Below, in pieces: positions 33,268-42,220 of a DNA stretch of 64,000 nucleotides (position 1 is its first letter; every line of letters starts with the position of its first letter). The DNA is from Mucilaginibacter sp. PPCGB 2223. GTDB lineage: Bacteria; Bacteroidota; Bacteroidia; Sphingobacteriales; Sphingobacteriaceae. The position numbers and the translations under genes were made by a program. The DNA is taken from contig NZ_MDJS01000001.1 in NCBI RefSeq assembly GCF_001705515.1, positions 1,984,001 to 2,048,000 on the forward strand, read 5' to 3'. The notes under the pieces are model-generated. The model made no database searches, had not been told where the DNA came from, and worked only from the letters and a program-made list of their open reading frames with translations.

Positions 33268-34397
33268 TGGAACAAGCTGTCAATTTCTATGAACTGAAGA
33301 CCCAATTGGCGGACCTTGGTTATCATGAACCCGAGGTTGCTGATCAGCTGCGTTCGATCATCTCCCAGGACGAGTTCCACTCCGCTATTGTGCATACCCG
33401 GAAAGACGGTGTCAAATTCGAGTTTGAACTGGAGCGAAATGACCAAAACGGATTTGAAATACTGTTTAACTATGCCTGGCTGGATACCGGCAAAGGTATC
33501 GTCTCCCGCATATTCGAGTCGGATATTCCCGTCGATAGGGCCATTGAACTTCTATATCAAAAGGTCTTCGACGAGCCCGATCTGGACGGGCCGCTCGACG
33601 ATGATCATATCTATGAACTGAATTATAAACAACAAAATCAATATACCATGAACACTGAAAATCTAAGTTACCTGCAAAAGCAGCTCCTGAACCTCGGCTT
33701 CGGCGAGGGCATGAACAAGGACCTCGAAAAACAGATCAAGTCCAAAGCGCCGGAATTCACCCTGGATTCCACCCAAACTTATAATACTGACCGCGCCGAT
33801 TATCAATTATATTTCAAGCGCGGCAACGAGAGCGATATGTACTTTTTCAATAAGTACGAGGCCAAAACAGATGGCTTTGACCACACCCAGACCTTTTATA
33901 TCAATAAGGGAAGTGGCATGACCGCCAAAGAAGCGTATAACCTGATCGAAGGCCGGGCCGTCTATAAAGAGTTGGAAAATAAGGAAGGCGACCGGTACAA
34001 AGCCTGGGTCACGCTGGATACGAAGGGGGAAAAGAATGAACAGGGCAATTACAAGATGCAAACTTTCAGTGAAGGCTGGAATTACCGCCCCGAGCGGGCC
34101 ATCGATAAAATGGACATCGTTGGTATTAACGAACCCGGCGCGCGGGAAAAGCTGATGAAGTCCTTAGAAAAAGGCAACCGACACCAGGTGACTGCGATGA
34201 AGGACGGCAAAGAAGTGAAACTATGGCTGGAAGCCAACCCCGCCGACCACCGCGTCAACCTCACCAATTACAAAGGTGAGGCGCAGCAACTGGAACACTA
34301 TAAAAAGCCGGAAGCGAAACAGCAACAAAAGACCGCGCAGGGCCAGGAGGCTGCGCAGGAAAAAAAGCCCCGGAAAAGTGCTAAAATGAAAGTATAA
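33267..34397 (+). CDS. two-part conserved ICE protein (376 aa)
   Basis: Residues 1-125 are an acidic domain I do not recognise (EQAVNFYELKTQLADLGY, EFELERNDQNGF). From residue 128 (MNTENLSYLQKQLLNLGFGEG) the sequence matches a common ICE-associated protein of Sphingobacteriaceae that usually begins at this Met. That part includes DMYFFNKYEA, TFYINKGSGMTAKEAYNLIEGRAVYKEL and a KGNRHQVT...LWLEANP end before a Gln/Lys-rich tail. The gene therefore looks like a fusion of two proteins. It ends just before the terminator hairpin at 34402. Function is unknown. Confidence 0.65.
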   Translation: MEQAVNFYELKTQLADLGYHEPEVADQLRSIISQDEFHSAIVHTRKDGVKFEFELERNDQNGFEILFNYAWLDTGKGIVSRIFESDIPVDRAIELLYQKVFDEPDLDGPLDDDHIYELNYKQQNQYTMNTENLSYLQKQLLNLGFGEGMNKDLEKQIKSKAPEFTLDSTQTYNTDRADYQLYFKRGNESDMYFFNKYEAKTDGFDHTQTFYINKGSGMTAKEAYNLIEGRAVYKELENKEGDRYKAWVTLDTKGEKNEQGNYKMQTFSEGWNYRPERAIDKMDIVGINEPGAREKLMKSLEKGNRHQVTAMKDGKEVKLWLEANPADHRVNLTNYKGEAQQLEHYKKPEAKQQQKTAQGQEAAQEKKPRKSAKMKV

Positions 34398-34401
34398 CCT
34401 T

Positions 34402-34423
34402 GAAGCCCCTGAACAGGGGCTTC
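34402..34423 (+). terminator. intrinsic terminator after the tra operon
   Basis: A 9-bp perfect stem, GAAGCCCCT (34402-34410) and AGGGGCTTC (34415-34423), closes a four-base loop and is followed by ATTATTTTG. It begins five bases after the stop codon of the 376-residue gene and marks the end of the tra transcription unit. Confidence 0.8.
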
Positions 34424-34437
34424 ATTATTTTGATTCC

Positions 34438-34704
34438 ATGAATGTGATCTGCCTCGAAGAAGCCGCTTTTTACGAACTGATCGAAACGGTGGTCAAAAAA
34501 CTACAGGAAAAAAAAGTCAAGGAAGACTTGTGGGTCTCCGGTACGGAAGTGATGCGGCTGTTACGCATCAAAAGCAAAACCACCCTGCAAAAGCTACGGG
34601 ATACCGGGCAGATCCGTTATAGTCAATATGGGGTGAAAATCATCCTGTATGAGAAAGCGTCCGTGCTGGAGTTCCTGGAGCGCCACGCCTGTGAAACCTT
34701 TTGA
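34438..34704 (+). CDS. helix-turn-helix (HTH_17/excisionase-like) protein (88 aa)
   Basis: Residues 30-80 fit the MerR-like HTH_17 fold: LWVSGTEVMRLLRIKSKTTLQKLRDTGQI, then a wing with IRYSQYGVKIILYEKASVLEFLE. Small proteins of this type in Bacteroidota mobile elements serve as excisionase-like or transfer regulators. A related gene lies at 59563-59847. It sits directly after the tra terminator. Confidence 0.75.
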   Translation: MNVICLEEAAFYELIETVVKKLQEKKVKEDLWVSGTEVMRLLRIKSKTTLQKLRDTGQIRYSQYGVKIILYEKASVLEFLERHACETF

Positions 34705-34721
34705 ATTTAATATCTTTGCGT

Positions 34722-35822
34722 ATGAAGAAATTGATCTGGCCTGTTGCGGCCATTGCCTTAATTTTAGTTTCCTGGGGTGGCGTTGGCCATAAAACCGTAG
34801 CGACCATCGCCGAAAACCACCTGAATACCGAAGCCAAAATTTCCATCAAAGCCTTATTAGGCGACCAAAGCATCGCCGACATCGCCTCCTGGGCCGACGA
34901 AGTGCGCAACACCCCTGAATACAAATCCACCGGACCCTTACATTATGTCGACCTGCCCTTAGGTTATACCTACGATCAATTCGCCGCCGAGGTCAAAAAA
35001 CAAGGGTCAGGAAACGTTTATGGTGCCATCCTCAAATACGAAACGGAACTGCAAAGCGACACCACCCGTAATGAAGAAAAAGCCATCGCCCTGAAATTCC
35101 TGGTACATTTCATCGGCGACTGTCACCAGCCTATGCACGTCAGCCGGGCCGAAGATAAAGGCGGCAACGATATCAAAGTACAATTCAATGGCCGGAATAC
35201 CAATTTACACAGTTTGTGGGACAGCGGCCTGATCAGCCGCGAAGGCAAGAGCTTTGACCAGATGGCCAAAGATTACGATAATGCCAGCCAAGACGATATC
35301 ATCAAATGGACGGGCACTGACCCGATGACCTGGCTCTGGGAAAGCTACCAGTTCAGCACCAAAATTTATGGTGACGTTGAAAAGAACAATACACTGGACG
35401 AGGAATATTATAAAGCCAATATCCCCATCGTACAACAACGTATCGAAATGGCGGGTATCCGTTTAGCGGGTGAACTTAATAAGATATTTTCACAATATCC
35501 TGTCAAAGGCGTAGTCACTCATATCGGCACTCCCATGTCCGCCAACCTCGCTAAAGAGATCGATATCAAAGATGCCGCACAGCATATGAATGAATGGGTG
35601 AGCATTACCGCACAGGCTTATAGTTCACGCAGTATTGGCGAGATGACCTTAGTGAATTTAGGCGCAGCTTATCCTAACCAATTGCTGACCATTGTCTTGA
35701 AAGAAGGTGTGGCAACGCTCAAACTTGATGGCAAGAACATTACGGTCAAAGGCAAAGTCATCGAATACAAAGGTAAACCTGAGATCGAGGTGACTGATGC
35801 GCAACAGATTACAGTCCACTAA
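34722..35822 (+). CDS. S1/P1-type zinc nuclease, secreted (366 aa)
   Basis: I use ATG 34722, which gives a signal peptide (MKKLIWPVAAIALILVS) cleaved just before Trp. In this family the mature N-terminal Trp and the first His help bind zinc. Zinc ligands are visible in WGGVGHKTVA, ADIASWADEVR, LHYVDLPLG, LVHFIGDCHQPMHVS and NTNLHSLWD. The C-terminal ~90 residues form an extra beta domain (VVTHIGTPMSAN, QLLTIVLKEGV), possibly for binding. A TATCTTTG box at 34711-34718 is so close to the ATG that the mRNA might be leaderless. The role is probably scavenging of extracellular nucleic acid. Confidence 0.9.
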   Translation: MKKLIWPVAAIALILVSWGGVGHKTVATIAENHLNTEAKISIKALLGDQSIADIASWADEVRNTPEYKSTGPLHYVDLPLGYTYDQFAAEVKKQGSGNVYGAILKYETELQSDTTRNEEKAIALKFLVHFIGDCHQPMHVSRAEDKGGNDIKVQFNGRNTNLHSLWDSGLISREGKSFDQMAKDYDNASQDDIIKWTGTDPMTWLWESYQFSTKIYGDVEKNNTLDEEYYKANIPIVQQRIEMAGIRLAGELNKIFSQYPVKGVVTHIGTPMSANLAKEIDIKDAAQHMNEWVSITAQAYSSRSIGEMTLVNLGAAYPNQLLTIVLKEGVATLKLDGKNITVKGKVIEYKGKPEIEVTDAQQITVH

Positions 35823-36513
35823 AATTTATTAGAGTACCCGGCGGCACTTCGTAAGCCGGTTTGTTCGGCTCGAATATCCGCGTGTCATAGCGGCCTTCTA
35901 CCGTGATCTTTTCGCCAAGCACCCGTATCCAGTTACCTTCCCGCAAGCCGATGACCGGTTCGGAGTTTTGGGTGTGAAATTCCCTGATACGTGTTTCCCG
36001 CGTTTCACCATTGTGTTTAGATGTTGGATCAGGGTCCAGGTAATGCGGATTCAAATTGAACGGCACCAGCCCCAATGTTTGAAAACTCGGCGGATAAACG
36101 ATCGGCATGTCGTTGGTCGTTTGCATACTGACCCCGGCGATATTACTGCCGGCACTCGTGCCCAAATAAGGAATTCCTTTTTCCACGGATGCCCTTAGGG
36201 CATCCATCAAATCGAGTTCATGCAGTTGTTTGACCAGCAAAAAAGTATTGCCACCCCCCGTAAAAAAGCCAGCGGCATTCCGGATTGCCGTTTGCGGATC
36301 TGCATAGGTGTGCAAACCGGTCAGTTTGATATTTAAGGCCGCAAAAGCCTCAGCGGCCTTGACGGTGTAGTCGTCATGCGAAATACCACCGGGACGGGCA
36401 TAAGGAATAAAGATCACCTCCTGATCAAAAAGTGAACTTATTTCAGAAGTCAGATAGGCTAAGTAAGCTTCACCAAATAAAGACGAGGTACTCGCGAGCA
36501 GGATATTTTTCAT
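35809..36513 (-). CDS. pepE: peptidase E (dipeptidase E, S51 family, 234 aa)
   Basis: The nucleophilic Ser lies in GIPYLGTSAGSNIAG, the signature of S51 peptidases. Other family elements are FIPYARPGG, GFFTGGGNTFLLVKQL and LNPHYLDPDP. PepE cleaves Asp-X dipeptides in the cytoplasm. The length and motifs suggest an intact enzyme. The gene converges on the nuclease gene with a 14-base overlap and is one base from the small gene upstream. Confidence 0.92.
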   Translation of the reverse strand: MKNILLASTSSLFGEAYLAYLTSEISSLFDQEVIFIPYARPGGISHDDYTVKAAEAFAALNIKLTGLHTYADPQTAIRNAAGFFTGGGNTFLLVKQLHELDLMDALRASVEKGIPYLGTSAGSNIAGVSMQTTNDMPIVYPPSFQTLGLVPFNLNPHYLDPDPTSKHNGETRETRIREFHTQNSEPVIGLREGNWIRVLGEKITVEGRYDTRIFEPNKPAYEVPPGTLINFSGL

Positions 36514-36514
36514 A

Positions 36515-36739
36515 TTAATTCAAATGGATATAAGCCGCCAGGGGTTTAAGCGAAATAAAGGCCCGGCAACGCACGATCTTGTTCGTGGTATGATCATAGA
36601 AAACCTCCGCAAAAAAATTCGGGTGACTGTACAAAGCGACCCGCAGTTCCTTTTCAAAACGCACTTCTATAAAGTTGCCTTGCATGGCTACTGCAGCGCG
36701 TTGCTCGTCATCTAAGGCATTGAATTCGTATAAGGTCAT
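36515..36739 (-). CDS. small hypothetical protein upstream of pepE (74 aa)
   Basis: I choose the Met at 36739 (MTLYEFNALDDEQRAAVAM); the frame extends further upstream without a better start. The sequence has a short acidic helix, then beta strands (NFIEVRFEKELRVALYSH, AEVFYDHTTNKIVRCRAF). It has no named domain that I know. Tight spacing suggests co-transcription with pepE. Confidence 0.65.
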   Translation of the reverse strand: MTLYEFNALDDEQRAAVAMQGNFIEVRFEKELRVALYSHPNFFAEVFYDHTTNKIVRCRAFISLKPLAAYIHLN

Positions 36740-36835
36740 GACGCTAAGATAACATAAAATAACATGAGCCATACAGGCAAGTTATTTGAGCCATACAAAA
36801 AACCTTAGCCTCTGTATCCTGTTGAACTTTGTGTC

Positions 36836-37810
36836 ATGAAAAATATAACAAGGATACAATTAGGAAATAATGGCCCGCTGGTTTCCAAACTGGGTTTGGG
36901 CTGTATGCGCATGTCTTCGATCTGGGGCGGCCCGGCACCAGACGAAAACGAAAGTATCGCGACCATTAACCAGGCGTTAGATAGCGGCATCAACTTTTTG
37001 AATACCGGCGATTTTTATGGTGCCGGGCATAATGAAATGCTTATAGGCAAAGCGATCAAAGGCCGCAGAGACGATGCGTTTATCAGCGTTAAATTTGGCG
37101 CGATCTTCCACAACGGCCAGCATTTAGGACTCGATCTGCGCCCGGTCGCCATCAAAAACTTTATCAACTATTCCTTAACACGTCTGGGTGTGGAGACCAT
37201 TGACCTGTACCAACCCTGCCGGATGAATGACAGCGTGCCTATCGAAGATATTATTGGGACTATCGCAGACCTGATCAAAGAAGGTAAGGTGAAACACATT
37301 GGCGTATCAGAAATTACTGCTGCCCAGCTACGCGAAGCCAATAGCGTATATCCGATCAGCGCACTTGAAATCGGCTACTCCCTGGCTGACCGCCAGATCG
37401 AAACGGAGCTTTTGCCTGCCGCCAAGGAATTGGGTATCGCCGTAGTGGCTTTCGCCAATACTGCTGAAGGTTTATTGACCGGCGAGATGAAAGCCCCCTT
37501 AGCCGCGAACGACTATCATGCGCACTTTTCCAGATTTCAAGGGGATAACCTAGTGCGCAATTTGAAGAAAGTGGAGGTCTTGAAGCAGTTGGCCAAAGAT
37601 AAAGGCGCCACACCCACACAGATTGCCATTGCCTGGGTCAACGTCCAGGGCGAACATATCATGCCCCTCGTCAGTATGAGCAAACGTTACCGATTACCAG
37701 AGAACACGGCTGCGATGGACATCCGTTTTAGCGATGGAGAAATGCAGTTATTAAATGATACTTTTGCCATCGGCGCTATCTTAGGCGGCACCTACTTACA
37801 ACGTTCATGA
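36836..37810 (+). CDS. aldo/keto reductase (324 aa)
   Basis: The family start LGNNGPLVSKLGLGCMRMS is followed by ALDSGINFLNTGDFYGAGHNEMLIGKAI with catalytic Asp and Tyr, then AFISVKFG carrying the catalytic Lys and DLYQPCRMN where most members have a His. It likely reduces an aldehyde or ketone with NADPH. The AraC-type gene downstream overlaps it by four bases, suggesting a regulated pair. The substrate is unknown. Confidence 0.9.
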   Translation: MKNITRIQLGNNGPLVSKLGLGCMRMSSIWGGPAPDENESIATINQALDSGINFLNTGDFYGAGHNEMLIGKAIKGRRDDAFISVKFGAIFHNGQHLGLDLRPVAIKNFINYSLTRLGVETIDLYQPCRMNDSVPIEDIIGTIADLIKEGKVKHIGVSEITAAQLREANSVYPISALEIGYSLADRQIETELLPAAKELGIAVVAFANTAEGLLTGEMKAPLAANDYHAHFSRFQGDNLVRNLKKVEVLKQLAKDKGATPTQIAIAWVNVQGEHIMPLVSMSKRYRLPENTAAMDIRFSDGEMQLLNDTFAIGAILGGTYLQRS

Positions 37811-38610
37811 CCAACCCCGCAGAAATACTCCCCGGCGTGATTTTCTACTCTTATCTTTCGGCAGAAAGAAAAGAGAAAGTATGCTTCTGGGACAATCCCG
37901 CTTTAGTATTGATGGTTTCCGGGCAATTTGGCCTGGAAACTATCGATCAACGCATTGATATCAAAGCCGGCGAAATGTTGCTCATCGGTAAAAACCAGTT
38001 GGGCACGCTCACCAAAAAGCCGACGCCGGGCGAGAGTTATGAAAGCATTGTCATTTCCTTGCAGGAAGATCTGTTGCGCAAGATCGCGCTGGAAGAAAAG
38101 ATAACAGCAGACAATAAATATGTTGGCCCGCCAAACATCCAAATCCCTTCCAATACTTTTTTGCAAGGATTCTTTCAGTCCATCATGCCCTATGCCCGTA
38201 GCCGGACAGAAGTATTAACGGAGGAGATGGGGATGCTGAAAGTGAAAGAAGCGGTTAAATTGTTGCTGCATACCATGCCGGCATTGCGCAATTTCTTATT
38301 CGATTTTTCCGAACCTCACAAGATCGATTTGGAGCGCTTCATGCAAAGCAACTATCACTTCAATATCCCGGTCGAAAAATTCGCGCAATTGACCGGCCGT
38401 AGCCTGGCCAGCTTTAAGCGTGACTTCCAAAAAACATTTGGTTTTCCACCACGTCAGTGGCTGCAAAACAAACGCTTGACCGAAGCCAAGCATTTGATCG
38501 AGCATAAGCACCAGAAACCATCGGCAATTTATCTCGACCTGGGTTTTGAAAGTTTATCGCACTTCTCCAACTCCTTCAAGAAAAAGTTCGGCAAAGCGCC
38601 GACAGCCTGA
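37807..38610 (+). CDS. AraC-family transcriptional regulator (267 aa)
   Basis: The C-terminal ~100 residues contain two helix-turn-helix units: FNIPVEKFAQLTGRSLASFKRDFQKTFGFPPRQWLQNKRL, then AIYLDLGFESLSHFSNSFKKKFGKAP. The N-terminus is a cupin-like sensor (ALVLMVSGQFGLETIDQRIDIKAGEMLLIG). It probably controls the co-transcribed aldo/keto reductase and perhaps the convergent SDR gene. Confidence 0.92.
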   Translation: MTNPAEILPGVIFYSYLSAERKEKVCFWDNPALVLMVSGQFGLETIDQRIDIKAGEMLLIGKNQLGTLTKKPTPGESYESIVISLQEDLLRKIALEEKITADNKYVGPPNIQIPSNTFLQGFFQSIMPYARSRTEVLTEEMGMLKVKEAVKLLLHTMPALRNFLFDFSEPHKIDLERFMQSNYHFNIPVEKFAQLTGRSLASFKRDFQKTFGFPPRQWLQNKRLTEAKHLIEHKHQKPSAIYLDLGFESLSHFSNSFKKKFGKAPTA

Positions 38611-38617
38611 TGCTCTT

Positions 38618-39328
38618 TTAAAAATAAACACCCGTAAGCTTTGCGCATTGAGCCAGCAGCGCGTCCTGCAAGACAACATCATCGGCAGCCCGGTTATACC
38701 TCGCCGTTTTTTGGTGATGAAAATATTGCCCGCTAACCAGCGCGCTCGGTTCATTACTGGTGGCCAGCCAAACCTGTGTCTGGTAACCTTGTTCCAGATC
38801 ATCCGGCGCACCCGCGCCGCCCATCTTGGTCGGCACCCAACCCGGATCAACCACGTTGGCATGAACCTCTGGCCATTTCCGCGCCAAAGCTTTGGCCAGC
38901 ATCAGTATATGGAGCTTGGTATCCGAATAAGAAGGGCTGTTCGTCCATTCCGGCCTGCCCGATAGGTGCATACCGGAACTCAAATAAATCAGGCGCTTTG
39001 GCCGGTGCATCAGCGCCGTCAATAGGTACGGCGCAAGGATGTTGACATGTAATAATTGCTGTGTATTCGCCCGGTAGACGCCGGCGTTGTGGATGACTAC
39101 ATCAAAAGTGCCTAAAGCATTCGCTTTTTCCGCCAGTACCTTCGTTTCAGCAATATCAGAGAGGTCAGCGATCAACACGGCTGACGCGCCGGTTACTTGC
39201 TGCAGCGCTTGCTGTCCGCGTGCTTCGCTACGGGCATGCAAGACCACCTCATGCCCTTCTCTGACCAATTGCCTGGCTGCCAACTGGCCAAGGCCGTCGG
39301 TTGAGCCGGTTATCAAAATCTTTGCCAT
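38618..39328 (-). CDS. short-chain dehydrogenase/reductase (236 aa)
   Basis: The start at 39328 gives the Rossmann N-terminus MAKILITGSTDGLGQLAARQL; the frame extends upstream but lacks this fit. IHNAGVYR matches the NAG motif, and LIYLSSGMHLSG plus YSDTKLHILML carries the Ser-Tyr-Lys catalytic set in the YxxxK form. It is an NAD(P)-dependent oxidoreductase of unknown substrate. It converges on the AraC gene and diverges from the SWIM gene. Confidence 0.92.
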   Translation of the reverse strand: MAKILITGSTDGLGQLAARQLVREGHEVVLHARSEARGQQALQQVTGASAVLIADLSDIAETKVLAEKANALGTFDVVIHNAGVYRANTQQLLHVNILAPYLLTALMHRPKRLIYLSSGMHLSGRPEWTNSPSYSDTKLHILMLAKALARKWPEVHANVVDPGWVPTKMGGAGAPDDLEQGYQTQVWLATSNEPSALVSGQYFHHQKTARYNRAADDVVLQDALLAQCAKLTGVYF

Positions 39329-39420
39329 GTTGTTTAAAACAAAGATCGTATTTTTCCACTGGCTGCGTGCTGCGGTTTTCTTAATTTTTATACTAATTTT
39401 AGAGCGAAACAACGCCAACC

Positions 39421-40728
39421 TTGCAACTAACCGAAGACCAGATATATGCCCTTGCGCCCGACGATGCTTCCAAAAAAGCCGGGCGCGATCTCGCTGCACC
39501 CGCCAAGTGGGTTTCCAAAGGTATCAACCCGCTGGCGCTCTGGGGCGAATGCCAGGGCAGCGGCAGCAAACCTTACCAAACACAGGTTGATCTAACAGCT
39601 ATCGCTTTCAAATGCTCGTGCCCAAGCCGGAAATTTCCGTGCAAACATGGGCTGGGCTTATTGTTGTTACGTGCCCGGCAGCCGGATTTGTTCCCCGATT
39701 CGGATATGCCTGCCTGGGTCAGCGAGTGGATCGGCAAACGATCCGAAAAAGAAGAAAAGAAAGCCGAAAAAACGGAGAAACCAGTTGATGAAGCCGCCCA
39801 GGCTAAGCGCCAGCAATCACGCGAGCAGAAAGTTATCGCGGGCATTGATGGTTTATTGGTTTGGATCAAAGATATTATTCGAGGCGGCATATTAACGATC
39901 CCTGAAAAAGACGGCGCTTATTGGGACGGCATGGCCCGCCGCATGGTTGATGCCCAGGCATCAGGTTTGGCCGCTATCGTGCGCGATTTGGGTGCGACCA
40001 ATTTTTGGAACGAAGGCTGGCAAAGTAGCTTTATGGATAAGTTGTTGCAACTGTACCTGGTGGCCGAAAGCTATCAGCATTTGCCTATTATTGATCCACT
40101 ATTACAGCAAGATATTCGTTCGGCTATTGGTTTTACCATGAGCCAGGATGAGCTCAAAAAACAAGATGGTGTTAACGATACCTGGCTGGTGATCGGCAAG
40201 GAAAGCCGCGATGAACAGCAACTCACCGTGGAGCAAAATTGGTTATACGGTTTAAAAAGTAAGCAATACGCACTGGTGCTGCAGTTCATCGTACGCGGTC
40301 AGGTCGGTCAATTATCCCTGAGTACAGGTATGTGTCTTGAAGCGGAACTCAGTTATTACCCTTCAGCCGTACCTTTTCGGGCGATCATTAAAAATCATAG
40401 CATTACCCCAACCCCAACTCAGGCTAACGTAGCGGGCTTTACAGGCTGGCAACAAGTAGCCGAGCACGAAACGGAATTGAATAGCAAGCTCCCTTTCCGG
40501 AGCGAAATGCCCCTTGTGGTAACTGCATTAAAACCGGTGCAATACCAAAAACAATGGTGGCTGCAGGATGAACAAGGTTACCTTTGCTGTATATCTTCCA
40601 GCTTTAAAAATATTTGGCAGCTCCTGGCTCTAAGTGGTGGCGAACCCTTAACCATGACGGTGATCGGTAAAGAAAATGAGTACCGTCCTCTGGGCGTATG
40701 GCACGGGCAAAATTATAAAGCAATCTAA
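39421..40728 (+). CDS. SWIM zinc-finger protein, first gene of the MoxR/VWA operon (435 aa)
   Basis: The start is TTG at 39421; no ATG follows until about residue 99, well past the conserved N-terminus LTEDQIYALAPDDASKKAGR. A SWIM zinc finger (CxC..CxH) lies at about residues 63-78, FKCSCPSRKFPCKHGLG. The rest is an unassigned alpha/beta region. SWIM proteins of this type are encoded with DUF5691, MoxR, DUF5682 and VWA proteins, as here. Its last base is shared with the next ATG. Confidence 0.85.
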   Translation: MQLTEDQIYALAPDDASKKAGRDLAAPAKWVSKGINPLALWGECQGSGSKPYQTQVDLTAIAFKCSCPSRKFPCKHGLGLLLLRARQPDLFPDSDMPAWVSEWIGKRSEKEEKKAEKTEKPVDEAAQAKRQQSREQKVIAGIDGLLVWIKDIIRGGILTIPEKDGAYWDGMARRMVDAQASGLAAIVRDLGATNFWNEGWQSSFMDKLLQLYLVAESYQHLPIIDPLLQQDIRSAIGFTMSQDELKKQDGVNDTWLVIGKESRDEQQLTVEQNWLYGLKSKQYALVLQFIVRGQVGQLSLSTGMCLEAELSYYPSAVPFRAIIKNHSITPTPTQANVAGFTGWQQVAEHETELNSKLPFRSEMPLVVTALKPVQYQKQWWLQDEQGYLCCISSSFKNIWQLLALSGGEPLTMTVIGKENEYRPLGVWHGQNYKAI

Positions 40729-42209
40729 TGAAGGCCTGGGAATATGTTATCAATACCGCTATGCTGGGCACGGATAAACAAATCCCTTCGCCTGCCGATC
40801 TTCCGGAGGAAATAACCGGGGTCGCAGCGCTGATCGATGCTTCGGAGACAGCGGATAAGGAGGTCAAATTTCTGCAAAAGGCTGCCGCTATCTATAATTA
40901 CCGCCAGTGCGGATTTACACCTTTAGAACAAAAAGAACTGCCGGTTCATACGGCATCGCCCGAAACCAGCCCCTATTGTACCGAAGCCGCCTCCGCAATA
41001 TTGAGCGATATCTTGAATGAAGAGCCTACCGCCCTACTGGGACTTTGGTTGAGCCATTGTCACCAAACCGGCAAAATACTGCTACCCGATGTTTTGCCTG
41101 CGGTGTTAGATGTTGCCTTAAAAGATAAATCCTTACAGCCCTTAGCTGTTGCCTGTTGTGGTAACCGAGGCCTGTGGTTAAGCGGGTTAAACCCATCCTG
41201 GGATTATTTCAGCACTGTATCCGACAAAGAACTATGGCAAACCGGTAAGCCGGATGAGCGGGCCGGCGCGCTTGAAAAGCTAAGAACAACCGACCCGGAT
41301 ATGGCACGGGAGTGGTTGCAGCAAACCTGGCCCCAGGAAACTGCGGCCAGTAAAGCCGACCTGCTCAAAACATTCCGGGTAAATGCAGGCGCCGCCGACC
41401 AGGACTGGCTGGAAAGCTTATGGAGCGAAAAGGGGCAAAAAGTAAAAGAGGAAGTCGTCTACTTATTGAAGCGCATACCCGGGTCGTCCATCATAAAGTT
41501 ATACGAGGGCGTGTTGAGAGAAGCCGTTATGCTGAAAAAAGAAAAAGCTTTATTGGGGATGATGACCAAGGTATCCATTCAGTTCAAACTCCCGTCAAGG
41601 ATCGATGAAGCCATCTTTAAATCGGGCATCGAAAAGCTATCCGGCCAAAAGTCGCCCTTTTCAGATGAAGAGTTTATCATTTATCAACTGATCGAGTCGG
41701 TTCCGCCAGCTTTCTGGGAGCAGCGATTTGAAGCTGCGCCGGCACAGGTTGTGCAATATTTCGAAAAGTATGCGCCAGCAATGACCGGGGCGCTAGGCAT
41801 GGCGGTATCGCGTTTTAAAGCAGCTTCCTGGATGCCTTATTTCCTGCACCTCGACGGATTCTATGTGGATTTTATCGATTTCCTTAACCCGCCCGAGCAG
41901 GAGAAATATTTACTCCGCTTTTTTAAACCCGATCCGCGGAACGCGATACATTATGCCTTGCAATTAAAACAGGAATGGAGTGCCGACTTCGCGATAACGG
42001 TTCTTCGCGAAATGGCCAATTATCCTTACGAGTATAACCGCGCCTCTTTCAATAAACATATCCGGCTGATACCGGTAACCATCATCAACCAGGTTAAAGC
42101 GATCGAGCCTAAAGATTTGAACCTGTTAAACACCTGGGCAAAAAACCGCGATCATTTACTTAAATTACTCCGTCTGAAGCAACAAACGCTTAACGCTTTT
42201 AACGCATAA
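40728..42209 (+). CDS. DUF5691-like helical protein (493 aa)
   Basis: The N-terminus AWEYVINTAMLGTDKQIP is characteristic of this family, which occurs with SWIM and MoxR genes. The body is a run of amphipathic helices resembling HEAT-type repeats, for example DPDMAREWLQQTWPQETAASK and EEVVYLLKRIPGSSIIKLYE. No catalytic motif is visible. It probably serves as a scaffold or adaptor in the MoxR/VWA system. Confidence 0.8.
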   Translation: MKAWEYVINTAMLGTDKQIPSPADLPEEITGVAALIDASETADKEVKFLQKAAAIYNYRQCGFTPLEQKELPVHTASPETSPYCTEAASAILSDILNEEPTALLGLWLSHCHQTGKILLPDVLPAVLDVALKDKSLQPLAVACCGNRGLWLSGLNPSWDYFSTVSDKELWQTGKPDERAGALEKLRTTDPDMAREWLQQTWPQETAASKADLLKTFRVNAGAADQDWLESLWSEKGQKVKEEVVYLLKRIPGSSIIKLYEGVLREAVMLKKEKALLGMMTKVSIQFKLPSRIDEAIFKSGIEKLSGQKSPFSDEEFIIYQLIESVPPAFWEQRFEAAPAQVVQYFEKYAPAMTGALGMAVSRFKAASWMPYFLHLDGFYVDFIDFLNPPEQEKYLLRFFKPDPRNAIHYALQLKQEWSADFAITVLREMANYPYEYNRASFNKHIRLIPVTIINQVKAIEPKDLNLLNTWAKNRDHLLKLLRLKQQTLNAFNA

Positions 42210-42220
42210 AATAATTAACC

